From Halicephalobus mephisto (Eukaryota > Nematoda > Chromadorea > Rhabditida > Panagrolaimidae): 64,000 bases of DNA. The notes under the pieces were generated by a model. It did not search any database. It was given only the letters and a program-made list of their open reading frames with translations, and was not told the DNA's origin. A program made the position numbers and the translations under genes. Positions 1 to 13,247 of this stretch are shown one piece after another. Where the stretch lies: positions 1-64,000 of the forward strand of contig SWDT01000135.1 of NCBI GenBank assembly GCA_009193035.1, in the 5' to 3' direction. How positions within the stretch are numbered: position 1 is the first letter of the stretch; each line of letters starts with the position of its first letter.

Positions 1-3000
1 GGTGTCTTATTAATAAAGTATTATTAATATTCTCTACTCGTGATCTCTAGACCGCGGTCCTCTCAAAACCCCAACAATCCAGTATACATAAGTGTTCTAG
101 TTGATTTTTTGCGCGACGACCCGACACACTGACTATCGCATCCGTATTTTTCAGTTTATAGGGACATTATTAAGGTTATCAATAACTCCCATATTGGACA
201 AAATGAAAAGTCTTTAGCTGTTCATTTAGATGCAGTCAAATAACATTAAAAACACCGAAGACAAACGACTGCAGATTCCCCTTCGCAACGAGCGACTATC
301 TAAAGAAGGACCAGTCAGTATCATAGCAACAGTTATTAATCTGGAATTAAAGTTTTTTAAACTTTACGTCAATCCAGATCGAATGACCTCTGGACATATA
401 AAAGCAAGCCTAACCCGGGGATTTTGACATCAGATTCGAGTACTCTTACCGGTCCCATTACTGTATTCTTACACACCCTTTTAATTCCCACAAACTTTAA
501 GGACTTCTGAAAATTTCTGTGCGGATAATAGTTTTCTCTTCCCCAGGAAAGTCGTGAACATGCTTATTTGTACATATTTAACTGCAGTTACATGACAGAT
601 CAAGATTTTTCCGGTGTTAACGACTTACTTAACAACAGTCATTCCCGTTCTTTCTATTGCCTTGTGTCTTTCCCCACAGCTTTTACAAGCCTAACGAATT
701 CTTATGAACACTCAGATTTCCACTACCCTTATTGGGCAAAACTTCTGGACACATTACCTCTCAACTTGATCACATCCTAGATTGAAACCAATACAAATAA
801 CTAAGTGATAACAACTACTCATTTCTCCTCTATCCCATACTCTCACATCCTTCAGAGAAAGAATTTTAGTTGCTGTCGCGGCACATAAGCAAGGATATGT
901 CGGGCAGAACATACGAAAGATGAAAACCAATTTCTTTGATGAGAGATCGAACCAGTCATATCCAATCTCAAAACACGTGCGCCACCAATTCGCAACGAAC
1001 TCGGATCTGTTCCAGATTGAACTACTTACCGGATTTTCGCTAATCAAATTATGGACCAATCCATACATAAATCTCCCTATAGGACTTTGAGTTGAATTTT
1101 CGTATCATTCCAAGTGGCTCTCAATATGCACTTAACTAAAAAAAGTAATTTTTTCGCTATGGAGATTTTATAAATCACGTTCTGAATTCACTGCACACAA
1201 CCACTTCTGCTTTTTAATGAGCTATAATTCAGAAAGCGTATCAGGGTGTGAATTGCTCCTCCGAGTATTGCACCTAGAGACAAATTTCTAATATCTCCTC
1301 TTAGAGAAGTGTTGGAGTTAACAGCGAATCCGTCAAAGAGAGCACAGACCGGAGAAGAGATCAGATTGCTCTCTGTAGAACATCACATCAAACAATGCCA
1401 GGTGTTTACAGACTCCAGTTACCAAATCACCGATGTATTCAGTCTTAGTTCTGTTCTATTTACCTATCTTCCCTACAAGCTATTCGTGTTGTCAGAACAA
1501 GAACCTCCATTCCAGCCCAAGTAATCCATGATCGTGAAAGTAAGGTTTCCATCAGTGATTGTCGCGGTGAGAGATCTTGGATTTCGGGACTCGTAGCAAA
1601 TAAAAGGATATCTGCAAAAACAATGATCTGGAAGTCATTTGAGATATTCTACATTCTGTTTAACTTTGACAAAACCATAAAAGTATGGTTGTTCAAAAAG
1701 ATTCAGATTTTCGACGTTCAAGGTTTCTAGCTTTTACTTTTGAACAAACCCTGTGCTCTAATATGATCAAGAGGACGTTAGATATAATGTAGTTAAGCAT
1801 TACAAACTAAGATTATCACCTAATACAAATTTAAATGATCCAGAGGCGGGAAAAAATTGTTTGACCCTTATGTCTTAACCAAAAAATTCCATATAGTCTG
1901 CGACACCAGAGTTTGGCGTGATTTCCCTAAAGGCTACAGTCTCAGTCAATTAAACAAATGTGAAAGAGTCCCACTCTATCACTCAGACACGATTTATTCT
2001 TTCATTACAGACACTAATACCGCATATTAACGAGAATTTTATTCGTTTGTTCTGACAATATAACGCACATTTCTCTATTAACTTTGAAGAACAGTAAGAC
2101 AGTTTTCCACTTTCTCGTGAATTTCAGGCGTGAGGTAATCCTTGTAAAACTTCACTTTGGTCTTAGCTTCTACGCTGGCAGGCTAGACATTACCGCTTTC
2201 TATACTCAGCAATAAAACCACTTCTTCAGTAATGTAAATAATATGTGAAAGCTGTTCAATATATTTTTCTCATTACTCCGCGTTCTTATATCCTATCTCA
2301 TCACTCATTTTTTTAGATCACTAATAGAACTACTATTCACTCGAGCTAAGACATAACAATAACAGTACTAACTGACACTTTAAGACACTCTTAATTCCTA
2401 AACTACCAGCACATTGTCTTCATTACTAGGCGCAGCGAGCTTTTTCCTGCATCCCTCATGATTGACATTCTACGACCATTCTCAGCTCACGTTAGAGTTC
2501 TTTATATCAACCAAGAAAGAAGCTGCGACATCCTCACTCCGACATCGTCCCGATGACGGGGATAGTTCACTACGGTGACTATCCCATAAAACCATTCTTA
2601 ATCGTCAATTATGACTTGATATTTCAATATGTTGTCCCTTCTATCAGCCACAAACCGCAAAGTAATCATTGTTTCTAGTTCACTTTTCCTTCAACTACAT
2701 AAACTCAATCTAAAACAAAAATAAGTGTCTTCGGAACTAATTACAAGTTGAAATATAATCAAGAAAAAGGAACAAGACTAAATCACTGACAAATCTTTCT
2801 TCGAGGAAAACGTATAAATATAGATTAATAGTGAAATTTAGTAAATTAACGTTCATTAATTATCTTTCAATCCAAGTACTGACGAATAAGATTGCTCAGT
2901 GTCTCCAACTCCAGACGTTAAGTCTTGAAGGTCTTAAAAGTATTCCTTTGTTTCTCTTTGTTCTTATTCTTAGACGGAAGTCAATTAATGACAAAGGAGG

Positions 3001-6000
3001 GATTCTGTTTCTGTTCTTCCTTCCCTAATTTTTATTTTCTGGAGTTTGTTCACAATTTCTATACAGTAAATTATCATTATCATCCCACTTGAATTTGATT
3101 TGCTTCCCATCTTGCGAGGACATGGCTGGCGGTGAAGCAATTTCCGGTGATTTGTATTTCTGTTGCTGTCCTAGTTGGTGATTTGTCTGATGCATGACAG
3201 AAGAGATTTATCTCTGTATCTCTTTGATCCACAAGGAACAAAACAGAAACTCCATCCAACGACGATGAGTTTAATACGACTAAAAGTCACCACATGCTAC
3301 TTGCAGATCCATTTTCCCTATTTGAAGTGTCATCTTTGGGGCATGTAAGTTCTAACAGATCGTTCGAAATGTTCAGAAATATGATCTCTATCAGCTTCGC
3401 TCACTTCAGAACAAACCCAAAAAAGATAAATTATTTTATATTTCTCCTCATCCACCACATACGCTCACACTGCTCTCATTTCAGACGTTATCTCACAGTT
3501 GACCAATTTCTCTGAATTTAAGTTTGCTTGTTTATGTAAATTTTTCCTCACGACAGATCTTCGAGCTCATCAACCACGGAGAGCAAATTGCTATTCGACA
3601 CGCATCACTGCGACAGTTGAATCTCCATCTCCATCACCTCATGCCGGCGAACCATTTTGTTAATTTGTGGAGCCCAAAGGTTTCATCTCCTCTTTAGTTC
3701 CCCGGGAAGATGGTCTCCTTCATCAATTTGCTTGCACCAAATCTCACCATTTGAAGAAATTTTATCCACTTCTATATCAGTGTAACAGACAGACAGAGTC
3801 TACTATCAACACACCGTGATACATGTCTAAAGAAATTATAGTCACCGTTCTCCCACTTTCGACCTTCTAGTCCACTATCCTTCCATTTATATCTAAGATA
3901 CTACCAAATTTTCACAAAATGCACTTCCAGCTTATCCTCAGATTCCCGTATCGTTGGTGCCAATATCGCAGTTCTAATACCCCAGTTTAATTCTCCCATC
4001 TTCATTTCAAATTTTCCTCCCACGGTCAACACCAGTAGAGGTTTATGAGAGGAAGTATCAAATCCCTTTTCATTAACTAATGGACAGTTTCTCGGCATTT
4101 CCTACGTCAATCTTCATATTTCAAACTCGACAGGAATATCCATTTTGGAAGAATTAATTCCTCTTTCTCGTTATCTCACCTCGATGTAACATTCAACAGA
4201 CGGCGCTATTTCAGAGTCACTTTCCTCCTGATGTCTTCCGTCATAGTTGATTCAGAACACTCTGCATTTGTCTTCTTGGCCTCATTTAAACTTCTTTTTC
4301 AAATTAAATCTTCTACATGAAAGAATTCCTGTTAAAGTCAGGTAGACAAAAATAATTCAAATAATTGCATAATTTCCTATCAAAAATACTTATTCCCGAA
4401 CTATCATGTGTAATACCTTTCAAGATCTCGTCATACATGTAATCAAATCAGAATAAATCTTGTTTGCTGATAATGTAGTGAACGATCTATGTTTGGCGTA
4501 ATATCGTCTACCTCCATTATCATCTTCGTCTATGGAATAAATTGCACTACTCATTCTGGACAACTGCACAGGCCAACATTTCCCCTACGCCATAACCCAA
4601 TCAATGCCCACTGAACAAAATGACCGTGGCAGTTGGCGTGGACACTTCGCTGCACAGCGTTCTCGGAGCTCTTCTTCTGCTCTCCGAAGAAACACAGAAT
4701 ACTCAAACACGCCACATCTTCCCACGAATTAATTCCATTAATCGTCTAAGTTATCAACTTCTGCGAAATACCAGGAGCATTTTCTGCAGCTCGAGTTTCC
4801 AGAAGAGACTTATCCATGGCTAACAAATATCCACCAAATAGACTTACTCATACGGAACAAAAAACTTGCCCCAATATGGAATAATAATGGTTGATTGACA
4901 AATTATAACCCGATATCCCCATTCATTCGTGACTTTGCGAAATATGTAACATTTAGGAGTTTCCCTCAACAGGTACAACGACTGCAAAGAGCTCATTGAA
5001 TCTCCCATTCCTAATCTACATTCACGGCCATAACAATCATGGCTTCAACTTTTTCATTACCAATAATACTCAATTTTTATAATCACAGAAAACAACAATT
5101 AAAAATTAAATGAATTCACCCAAACCTTTTACAGCATCCTAACACCGAGTACCTTATCAGCAGAAAAACAACTTAAAATGGAACTTCTGTTATCTCGGTC
5201 AACATGATTCCGATCGTACTTTTACAGGACAACTACATCTCCCTTCCATCGACAGAAAACTCTCCAAAAAAATCAATTTGTCAACCAACAGAAAAAAAAG
5301 CATAAACTGACTTTTTGAAAATTCACATTCTCCGTTTTTAAGTTAGCAGACGTAAAGTCGAGAACGATAATCTTAATAAGAATTTAATTTCATAACCAAA
5401 ATGAGAAGAAGAAGAGTAACAACACAGAAGGAATCTTACAAGCATAATGACAAACTTGGATTTGCATATTATGAATCTAATCTTATACTTTATATCTTCT
5501 ATTTATGTATTATTTAAAATTATCTTTGAGAGAAGGATAAACTAACCAACCATCGAACAATTCTGTTTCGACATGCAGATCGACAGCAATATCGAATAGA
5601 TTTTGGCCCTAATTCAAAGATGTTTGTTCATAGGAATCTCCGCTTGAACCACAATTTCCATCTGTCCTGTTATTGAGAAATAACACCTAGGAACTCTGTA
5701 AACTTTCTGCTAATTCCCTAAACTGTGATAAAGATCTTTTTTTTAAATTCATTGTCTTTAAATTTTTTTCACTCTTCAACTTTTTTTTTAAACATTTCTT
5801 CTGAAAGGAGTTCTGCAATTTCTCTCTGAAACGATACTGATAAAAATGAACTGCAAGGCTTTTATCAGTGATTTTTCTTCCTAAAAACAGACAGTGCATG
5901 CAGACTGCGTTTTAAAAGGGAATACAGTAAACACATATTTGGTCTTCAAAATATTTTGTAAAATTCGTCGAGATCACGAAAGAAGAGATTTCTTTAGATT

Positions 6001-6895
6001 CTGAATTCAGAAGAATTAAAGTAACACAGAATCAAATTACTTCTAATAAGGGGAAAGTTTAAAATTCCAAAATTAACATCGAACTTCATTTTTCTCAATT
6101 GTCGAAGCAGGAAATATAAACAGTTCTAATTACCACTTCAAGCATTTAAAATTTATGAGATGATATTTCATCATCCAATTTTGCTTAAATCTGCTTCACT
6201 TCCTCACTGACACTGTATTTCATGCTGAATTTACTCTTTGACAATTAGAACTTTCACATCATTCGAGAAAGATATTGGGACAGAAATATAATAGAAGAGA
6301 AACCTGAAGAGATAGCTTGATATCAGGGACCCTGAATAATATGTAAGCATGGTGTGATACTTGGCTGTCTGCTGGCACATATATGTTGGTCTATACTTTT
6401 GGTTAAGTAAGATTTGTAGTATGTTTCTTATACCTAATCACTTAACAGTTTTCTTAATAACATATTTTCAATACATATTCGAAAGTTCTATTTATTAGAC
6501 AGAAATTCAACATATAATTTAATATTCACTTTTACAAGATCATTAAACTTTCTAATTTCTAGTTATGAAGATTATAAAGAAGCTTTTAATATGATCTTCT
6601 ATATATGAAATTAGTTCTTTCATAAATTACGTTATAAATTTAAACCAATTTAGTAGTTTTAAATATGTCACTATTGAAATCAATCACTGGATTACAAATC
6701 CGAATAGGTCGAACAAGAGAAAGGGATCTAATCGGGTTGAGATTTAGAAAGTGAAAAATTTTGATATTCTATTCTTTTTGAAGGCAAAAAGGAAATTCAA
6801 AAAAAACTGAAATTGGCATTCTCTCATTTTCCCTCAGAGGTAATATCATCCCTTTCTGATCAGTTTTCGAATGTTTGAAATCTACTCAATTTTTC
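1..6895. other. Gene-free stretch at left end
   Basis: No open frame here looks like a real protein: all are under about 75 codons and lack recognisable motifs or convincing splice-site context. The base composition is less A/T-extreme than in the right two thirds of the window, with few A or T runs. It may be old, decayed repeat or transposon DNA. The only structured piece I see is a pair of overlapping hairpins near 2.55 kb. Confidence 0.5.
2549..2585. other. Two overlapping hairpins
   Basis: CCCG-ATGA-CGGG (2549-2560) is followed at once by GGGATAGT ... ACTATCCC (2559-2585), which encloses CAC-TACG-GTG. The second stem is 8 bp plus 3 bp with one bulged T. The two stems share two G residues, so they could not form fully together. 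No gene flanks it. Function is unknown and chance cannot be excluded. Confidence 0.35.
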
Positions 6896-6901
6896 AAAAA
6901 A
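6896..6901 (-). terminator. Pol III T6 terminator of the 5S-like gene
   Basis: Six T on the minus strand, 8 nt downstream of the helix I 3' strand of the 5S-like gene. This is the usual RNA polymerase III stop signal and supports the called strand. Confidence 0.55.
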
Positions 6902-6909
6902 GAGATAGA

Positions 6910-7024
6910 AGCTAGGAGACGGAAGATTCCAGGACGTCTCCGGATCCAAGTACTATCAGCCCTAGGGCGTTTCACTGGCCAGATCGGGACGGGATGCGTG
7001 CTTTCACCCTGGTTTGACCCTAGC
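6910..7024 (-). rRNA. 5S rRNA gene or 5S-derived pseudogene
   Basis: Read on the minus strand, the 115 nt begin GCTAGG and end CCTAGCT, so the terminal helix I is perfectly paired. Internally it has a box A-like GCACGCATCCCGTCC segment and the 5S box C-like TAGTACTTGGATCCGGAGAC. A run of six T follows 8 nt after the 3' end, as expected of a Pol III terminator. The middle (around GGCCAGTGAAACG) is far from the usual nematode GGCAAGTTAAGCAACG, and the gene is a few nucleotides shorter than the usual 119 nt or so. It is a single copy here, not part of an array. It could be a diverged variant, a pseudogene, or the head of a 5S-derived SINE. Confidence 0.7.
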
Positions 7025-8788
7025 GATGAGAATTTTTTCTGACTGGATTGCTTTTCCGTTACTTTGACAAGAGAATAAATCATAGTATATTGTTCGGGAA
7101 TATTATAAGAACGCTAGGCGATAAAAGATTATTTATTTTTGGATGACACAAAACATTCCATTTAAATATACATAGTAAACAATGATATTTGAAAACAAAC
7201 ATTGATATAAGAACAAAAATCAAAGTTGAATTTTGACTGTCGTCCGCCTTGAGGGATCAAAAAGGGAACATTTGATGAATCAAGGATGTATTGTTTAAAA
7301 GTTTCTTTAATGTATAATTTCTACTATGGAGACCATTTTTCTGAGATATTTTTGAAAACATATACAGCATTTTATTGTAAAATCGATAAAGTTAGGAATT
7401 AAAACTATTTCAATGAAATTAATTTCCAAAAATACTTTATTGATTAATAATGATTCTGAATTGCAATTATAGATTTAGCACAAGAAATGCTCTGAGGAAG
7501 TTCATTCCGTTTTCGTTGGTGGAACAGAAGAATAGTTCGGATTAAATTGCTCATTTCTGTTATTGTATGAAAGTCCGTTCCTGAAAGCTTGATCCAATAA
7601 GTTTTATATTTTTTGGGGGCCATTTAAAGCTGAGAATTAAACTTATTTCTTCATCGACATTTTTTCATTTTATTGACGATACTCATCTCGCTTCCAACAA
7701 TGGAATTTCAATCTATGATATGTTCAATAGTCTCTTCTAAAATGCAATCGGGAGAAACATTGATTTATCATGATGAGGAGACGATATCATTTTTTTCATT
7801 CTTGAGCTTATCCTGCTGTCGTGGAAGAAACATTCGAAGGTGTATATTCCATGATTCAGTTGTGGATTCTGTATTCGATGCATTGAAGACAGTACAAAAA
7901 GTACGATTCTTGATCATCATCTGGATATTCATTCTGATCTATCTGATACCAGTTGGATCAAGACATTTCATTTCTTCATCTCGTATGTGAAAAAGATCAT
8001 GTAAATTTGAAATTGGCACGTATGTTGAGGAACTACGCTTGTTAGTTAAAATGTTCTTAAGGAACCAAAGGAGTTATTATCGTTAGCTATGCTATTCTAA
8101 AGAAAGGTTAAAAGACCAAATTATCGTTAGTAGGAACCAGTCGGAATTGCATATGATATAGTGTTTCGCTATTATCAAATCGACGGTCGGAGTTGGAAGT
8201 TAAAATCAGAATTTTCCATGTTAAGACACAACTTATGAGTCATGTTGGAATTGAAAAATCTAGTTAAGTTTCAACTATCAATTTAGATGAAATAGATTTT
8301 TCAAATAGAAAAATTCATAAATGCTTTTTAACACAAAAAGTCCAAATTTCGATTTCGAACACTAACCTCCGACGTTGATAATGCACAGCACAGATTCCTG
8401 GTTGAAATTACTTTATAAAACGGAAACTAAAAATCAAAAATCAAGTAATATATTGGTTCTGTAGATTTGACCTATATCATCGTTATTTTAGTTATCAATT
8501 GATAGCTACTAATTATTGGTGAAGAAAGTTTTCTTCATTCGTGGAGAAAGAGACAGGATGTTTCACTGTTGTGTTCGACGGTAATACGAAACATGGATCC
8601 TTTATTCATCGAATTTATCCAATTTTGTTCATAGTAATCGTCAATTTCTTAGACAACATAATTCACTAAAATAACTGATCAACTGTGAATTGACTTAAAA
8701 ATAGTGAATTCGTTGCATAATAACGATATTATTTATTAGTTGCAAGATTAGGATTTGAAATAAATCATCGACTTATTTTTCTCACTCT

Positions 8789-8818
8789 TGGATAATTAAA
8801 CCGAAGAACTCATTCTAA
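8789..8818 (+). repeat. Partial copy of TAATTAAACCGAAGAA repeat
   Basis: GGATAATTAAACCGAAGAA and the following bases match, inverted, the start of the repeat at 9085-9200. Only about 30 bp are recognisable. It forms the left arm of an inverted pair about 270 bp apart. Confidence 0.5.
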
Positions 8819-9084
8819 TTTCAGACTTTATGAATAGATTGTCAGACAAGTATTGAAGGCTTTGAAATGCAAGATAACTATAAATAGAGAATAGGAAGAT
8901 AGACACAATAACCGATCGGAAGAGGAAGTGATGAGTGTTCTCTCAGGAAATAAACTAGTCAGTTATTGTCACCTCTTCTATTCCCAGTTCTTTCGCTCTC
9001 TACCATCATCGTTATTTCGCACTCTGCTTTCAAGAATATCAGCATTCACCTAACCTGAGATCTAGTTATTGAATAAACTTCCCG

Positions 9085-9200
9085 ATTAGAACGTCTTCTT
9101 CGGTTTTATTACCCAAATTTGAGGTAGACATTTGATCCTGCTCTTGAGTAATCTTGTGGTGGTGAGTTTAAATTTTGGACTGCTCTTCTGATCAGGAGCT
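9085..9200 (-). repeat. Dispersed ~90-bp repeat, copy A
   Basis: On the minus strand it reads from GCAGTCCAAAATTTAAAC through CCACAAGAT, CTCAAGAGC and TACCTCAAATTTGGGTAAT to AAACCGAAGAAG. The same order of blocks occurs at 10148-10240, 10517-10613 and 18253-18345. It contains no coding frame of note. It is a candidate non-autonomous DNA element or its terminal repeat. Confidence 0.6.
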
Positions 9201-10147
9201 TTTAATTGGAAGTTGAGTTCTTTTATGATTCCCATTTTATCGAAAGGTTTATCAATATTAATTGACAAATAACTCTTGAAATTAATAACTTCATCATATT
9301 ACTTGCAACATCGGTGTTTTCAGAGAAATCTATTTGTTTGTTGTATTTCCTCATTTGGGAAATAAATGATTGAGAGAAAGCAACTATTTCATCATGATGT
9401 GAAAATAAGAGTTTGTTATTCAGTGGATCTGGCTTCCACTAATTGATTTTAATCATTTAAATCAAGTAATCAGTTGATCAATCAGAGAGAATATATCAAT
9501 CATCTGAAAATCAAGAAGTATCTGGAATTCGAAGTAGTTATTTGTTTCAATCAGAACAGACATTTTTAGTTGAGAACTGTTATCCTCAAAGAGAATGTCA
9601 CAAGTCTCACTGAAATGCTTGGGTGGGTCGGACAATTAATAAAAATTCTAATGAAAATTAATAAAAACTAGTATCCATAGATGAACTGTTTTTAAGCACA
9701 GTGAATTTGAGATCAGGTTTCAAATTTTCAATCAGAATGAGTATCTGAGGACTAAATCAAAGTCTTTTCAGAATTCCCATTCTCATATTAATTTATATAA
9801 CTAAATTCCTCTACACCCATGAAATATATTGTAAAGAAATTGTACAAGATCCTATGGAATTTATAATTGAAATAGCTATGAAAAGTTCACTCCATTCTAC
9901 TTTTGATGGTTTGGATAATCCTTTCAGTAATTTAAAAAGCTGAACAACATTTTAAACAACAAGAATGGAAGCAATTAATCTGTTTTCGACTCTATTTTCT
10001 CTAAATTTTCCTTCCATTGTGACTCAGGAAGACGTTTAAATCAAAATGACAACAGGTAATAAGAATTGTTTGAATTGAATGTAATATTCACTTGTTAAAT
10101 GAATAAAGCATAAATCATATTCATGAAAACGGACTCTCATTTCGAGA

Positions 10148-10240
10148 GCATTCCAAAATTTAGACATTCCCGCCACAAGATGTCTCAAAAGCGGATTTCA
10201 ATCTTTACCTCGAAGCTGGGTAATTAAACCAAATACAACT
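10148..10240 (+). repeat. Dispersed ~90-bp repeat, copy B-left
   Basis: Begins GAGCATTCCAAAATTTAG, then CCACAAGAT, CTCAAAAGCGG, TTTACCTCGAAGCTGGGTAATTAAACC. With the copy at 10517-10613 on the other strand it makes an inverted repeat with about 275 bp between the arms, which suggests a MITE-like or foldback element of roughly 465 bp. Confidence 0.6.
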
Positions 10241-10516
10241 TCCTAATTTTGAACTTTTTCAAAGCTGAGTGAATTGGAGTAGATGAATACAGGTGGACAA
10301 TGGATTGTGTGAACGACGAGATATAAGAGGAAAATAACTGAACTGTTAGAAGAAGAGATATTTCTCGATCAAAAACATACCTGGGAAATTATGTGTTGTG
10401 TTTGTCGCTCTGACTCTCGTTTTTCTTACCTATCTCTTAGTGAAGAGATGGGGTAAAATAGGGTTCATTCAGCTGAAATCACTCAGCTTCCAAAAGACAG
10501 AAAATCAGAACATTGT

Positions 10517-10613
10517 GTTCGGTTTAATTACCCGAATTTGAGGTAAACATTTAATTTTGCTCTAGAAAAGTCTTGTGGCAAACACGGTTAAATTTTGGAT
10601 TGCTTTCGTAATG
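10517..10613 (-). repeat. Dispersed ~90-bp repeat, copy B-right
   Basis: Inverted partner of the copy at 10148-10240. On the plus strand it starts GGTTTAATTACCCGAATTTG and ends TTTTGGATTGC. Block order is the same, with scattered substitutions, so the element is old. Confidence 0.6.
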
Positions 10614-11646
10614 GAAAGTCTATAATTTGACGAAGAAGTTATTCAATATTGATGGTGATACCTGTGTTCTTCATTTGGAAGACTTGAAATTGACACCTTA
10701 ATATTGTCAACTGGAAAACATATAAGAAATCCCTGTTTTAGTGTACTCGTTGTATGGAAGAACTCGACTTTTCTACATCATAACATGAGAGTAGTTATAT
10801 ACTCTCTTTAAAATACTCATCCCTATACACTCGATCTCTAAAGACCACGTCTTTTTCTTATTTTATACCTATTTTACTCAAAACATCTGAAGATGAAGCC
10901 ATAAACGAGAAACTGTCCAGAAATCTGATTTCATAACTTAATTTTAATTCCTCACTTCTCTTTTCCACATAGCTGAAACTGATAGTTTTGAGAATTGTTT
11001 AGTATCACTTTTATGTCTGAATATTTAATTATTTCTTAATTTAATGAACTCAAAGTTAGATGTGAGCCATAACTTTCTAGATTATGGAAGAACACTAGAA
11101 TAAATCTGTTTTTGCTTTTTTAGTGTGCAATTGTTACATAAAGGCTCTCGTATTCTCTACTGAGGTGATCGTGATCTCTTTCGGACTTTTAATTGAGTAT
11201 ACTTGATGGCATTCTGGACAGTTTTTACTTTCATCAAATAATTTCTATTCTGTCTCTGTTAAATTTCCCATCTTAGAGTTGGATCTTCTCAAGGACTGAC
11301 TCTGACATTCTGGTCTCACCTCCCAGGTATTACCTGACTGGACGGAGTATTGAACTTTCTAAGCATTGGCGGCATAATTTATAATCCAACTAGTGGTTTA
11401 TTGGAATTACTGTTAAGAAAGTCACCAAATTTCACTTTGATTTCAGTGACAAGTAATTTTATAAACAAATTTTAGACAACACAAATGCAATTTATCGAGG
11501 TTTGATTCGATAAAAAACGACTGAATCTGATTCGAGTGACAAGTCGACATTTATTAAAAATGATCTTTTAATTTAAATTCAAGTTCAATAAAGAAATCGG
11601 TAGTTGAATTAGTCCAAATATGCAAATATTGCCTTCAAATTCGAAT

Positions 11647-11960
11647 TCACTGTTAGAAATGCTTCAATCATCAATAATGTCTTATCAAGCCGGGAATGAA
11701 AACGAATACAATAAAGTCAATTATTAGTCAAAAATATTAGTGATATAATTGAATCGATTAAAGTTCATAATACTAATATAACAGCTGATAATTTGGAAAA
11801 CTATGACTTGAGTAGTACAAATAAAAATGAAAATAAAGTTTCATTAAAAAAGCTTAAAAAATTAACAAAAAAATAAAGAATTCGTCGATTATTTAGCAGG
11901 AAAAAATGACAAATATATAACAGGTTCTGAATTTAAGACAATTCCTCTCATTCAGAAATA
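11647..11960 (+). pseudogene. Decayed coding fragment, unknown
   Basis: Two partly open plus-strand frames lie end to end: one lysine- and asparagine-rich (around 11730-11873), then, after a frame change at a run of A, one reading KEFVDYLAGKNDKYITGSEF up to a stop near 11958. Composition resembles the viral-type ORF just downstream at 12.1-12.4 kb, so it may belong to the same decayed element. I do not recognise a family. Confidence 0.25.
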
Positions 11961-12114
11961 ATATTAATAATGAATAATAAAATTTCTTTAAACGTTTCCT
12001 TATGACATCTCTTTCAAATCCAATTCAATAAAAATATTAATGTTCTTAAAATCAACCAAATCATTGTTGATATCTACTAATTTTAAATTTATTTTATTTA
12101 GTCTCTTAGTTACT

Positions 12115-12435
12115 TCATGATAAATAGTACTTTTGTTCTATTTCATCAGTAAATCTAAATCTATAAATTGAATTTAACTTTTTTTTGTTAACATGACAAT
12201 TTTTAACTAAATTGCACTTAATGAAAATATTATCAATTATATTAGTATTACCTGAGTAAAAATTCAAGGAAGTTGATTTATTGTTATTATTTTGATCATT
12301 TGATCTGCTCTTAATTTCTAAATAACCATCCAATTTTATAAATCCTGTTTTGTACTTCTTATGCAAAAACTCTTGTGGAAATGAATACTCAAAAGTTGAA
12401 TCGTTGGATGTTAGTTGTAAAATGAAAATCGCCAT
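12115..12435 (-). CDS. Hypothetical 106-aa ORF, possibly virus-like transposon
   Basis: Open from an ATG to a stop on the minus strand, rich in Asn, Lys and Ile. The start, MAIFILQLTSNDSTFEYSF, followed by a short basic region and DGYLEI, resembles the start of small putative structural proteins carried by Maverick/Polinton-type elements and related viruses, from memory and at low certainty. It runs on the same strand as the adenain-like protease fragment at 15.0 kb, which supports a shared origin. The rest of such a gene is absent, so it is probably truncated. It may equally be a chance frame in A/T-rich DNA. Confidence 0.35.
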   Translation of the reverse strand: MAIFILQLTSNDSTFEYSFPQEFLHKKYKTGFIKLDGYLEIKSRSNDQNNNNKSTSLNFYSGNTNIIDNIFIKCNLVKNCHVNKKKLNSIYRFRFTDEIEQKYYLS

Positions 12436-13247
12436 TTATTAAATAAGAAAATTTCTATAATTATCTTTTTCTTTAAAGTAAAGCTATGAGATAATTTCTT
12501 ATCGAAACAAACAATTGAAATTGAAAATTTAATTTGTTTTTAAGTTTGAAATTGTATTGTTTGTAAATTTTGATATAGTGCGAAATAGGAATAACAGTAA
12601 AGTAAAGATAATTTCTTATGATCGTCAACGAATTCTTCTCTCATTTCAAGGAAATAATGTTCCTCACCAAAGTCATTGTTGAGTTACAAGACAAAAAAAG
12701 AATTATCTCAGGATTCGCAGGTCGAATTTTAGAAAATCAGAATTTTTTAAATAAAAAATCAGGACAAATCCTGATAAATTAGTAAATCTGCGAATCCTAA
12801 GTTTAATTCTATATTTGCTAAACAAAATAGATTTAAAAAATGATCTCGAATATTGTTTTTATACGTTATTTTTCATCATGAAATGAACAAAAGAACAAAA
12901 AGTTAACCATTACATGACTAATATTATGGTCCAACACTAACATTTTTTAAATCAGGAATGGAATTGCGTTAACGAGAAACTGCTGGCATTTAATAGAATT
13001 TTATCGAAGTAATCTAGGAACTGTAAATTAATTTATAATTTTATTATGTAATCTTCGTTTTCTCTATGTTCCAGTGATTTCGCAAGAACTCGAATGTTTT
13101 AAATCATTCCAGAGAGTTCAATGATAAGTATTTTCTTTTCTGCTGAAAAGTGTCTATGTTTTTCATGACTTTTATTCTTAGGGTGTGACTTTCTTGAGCC
13201 TATAATAAGGATCCCAAATTAAATCCATTTTTATTTTATCTAGATCA

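Larger units (their letters stand above)
7025..11640. other. Gene-free stretch with inverted repeats
   Basis: No convincing coding exon. A 105-codon frame at 7673-7990 starts without ATG and has no family features. The recognisable content is the repeat family at 8.79, 9.09, 10.15 and 10.52 kb, listed separately. Confidence 0.45.

Noticed and set aside
7673..7990. 105-codon plus-strand frame
   Set aside because: No ATG at its start, no domain or repeat, low complexity hydrophobic end, no matching exon nearby.
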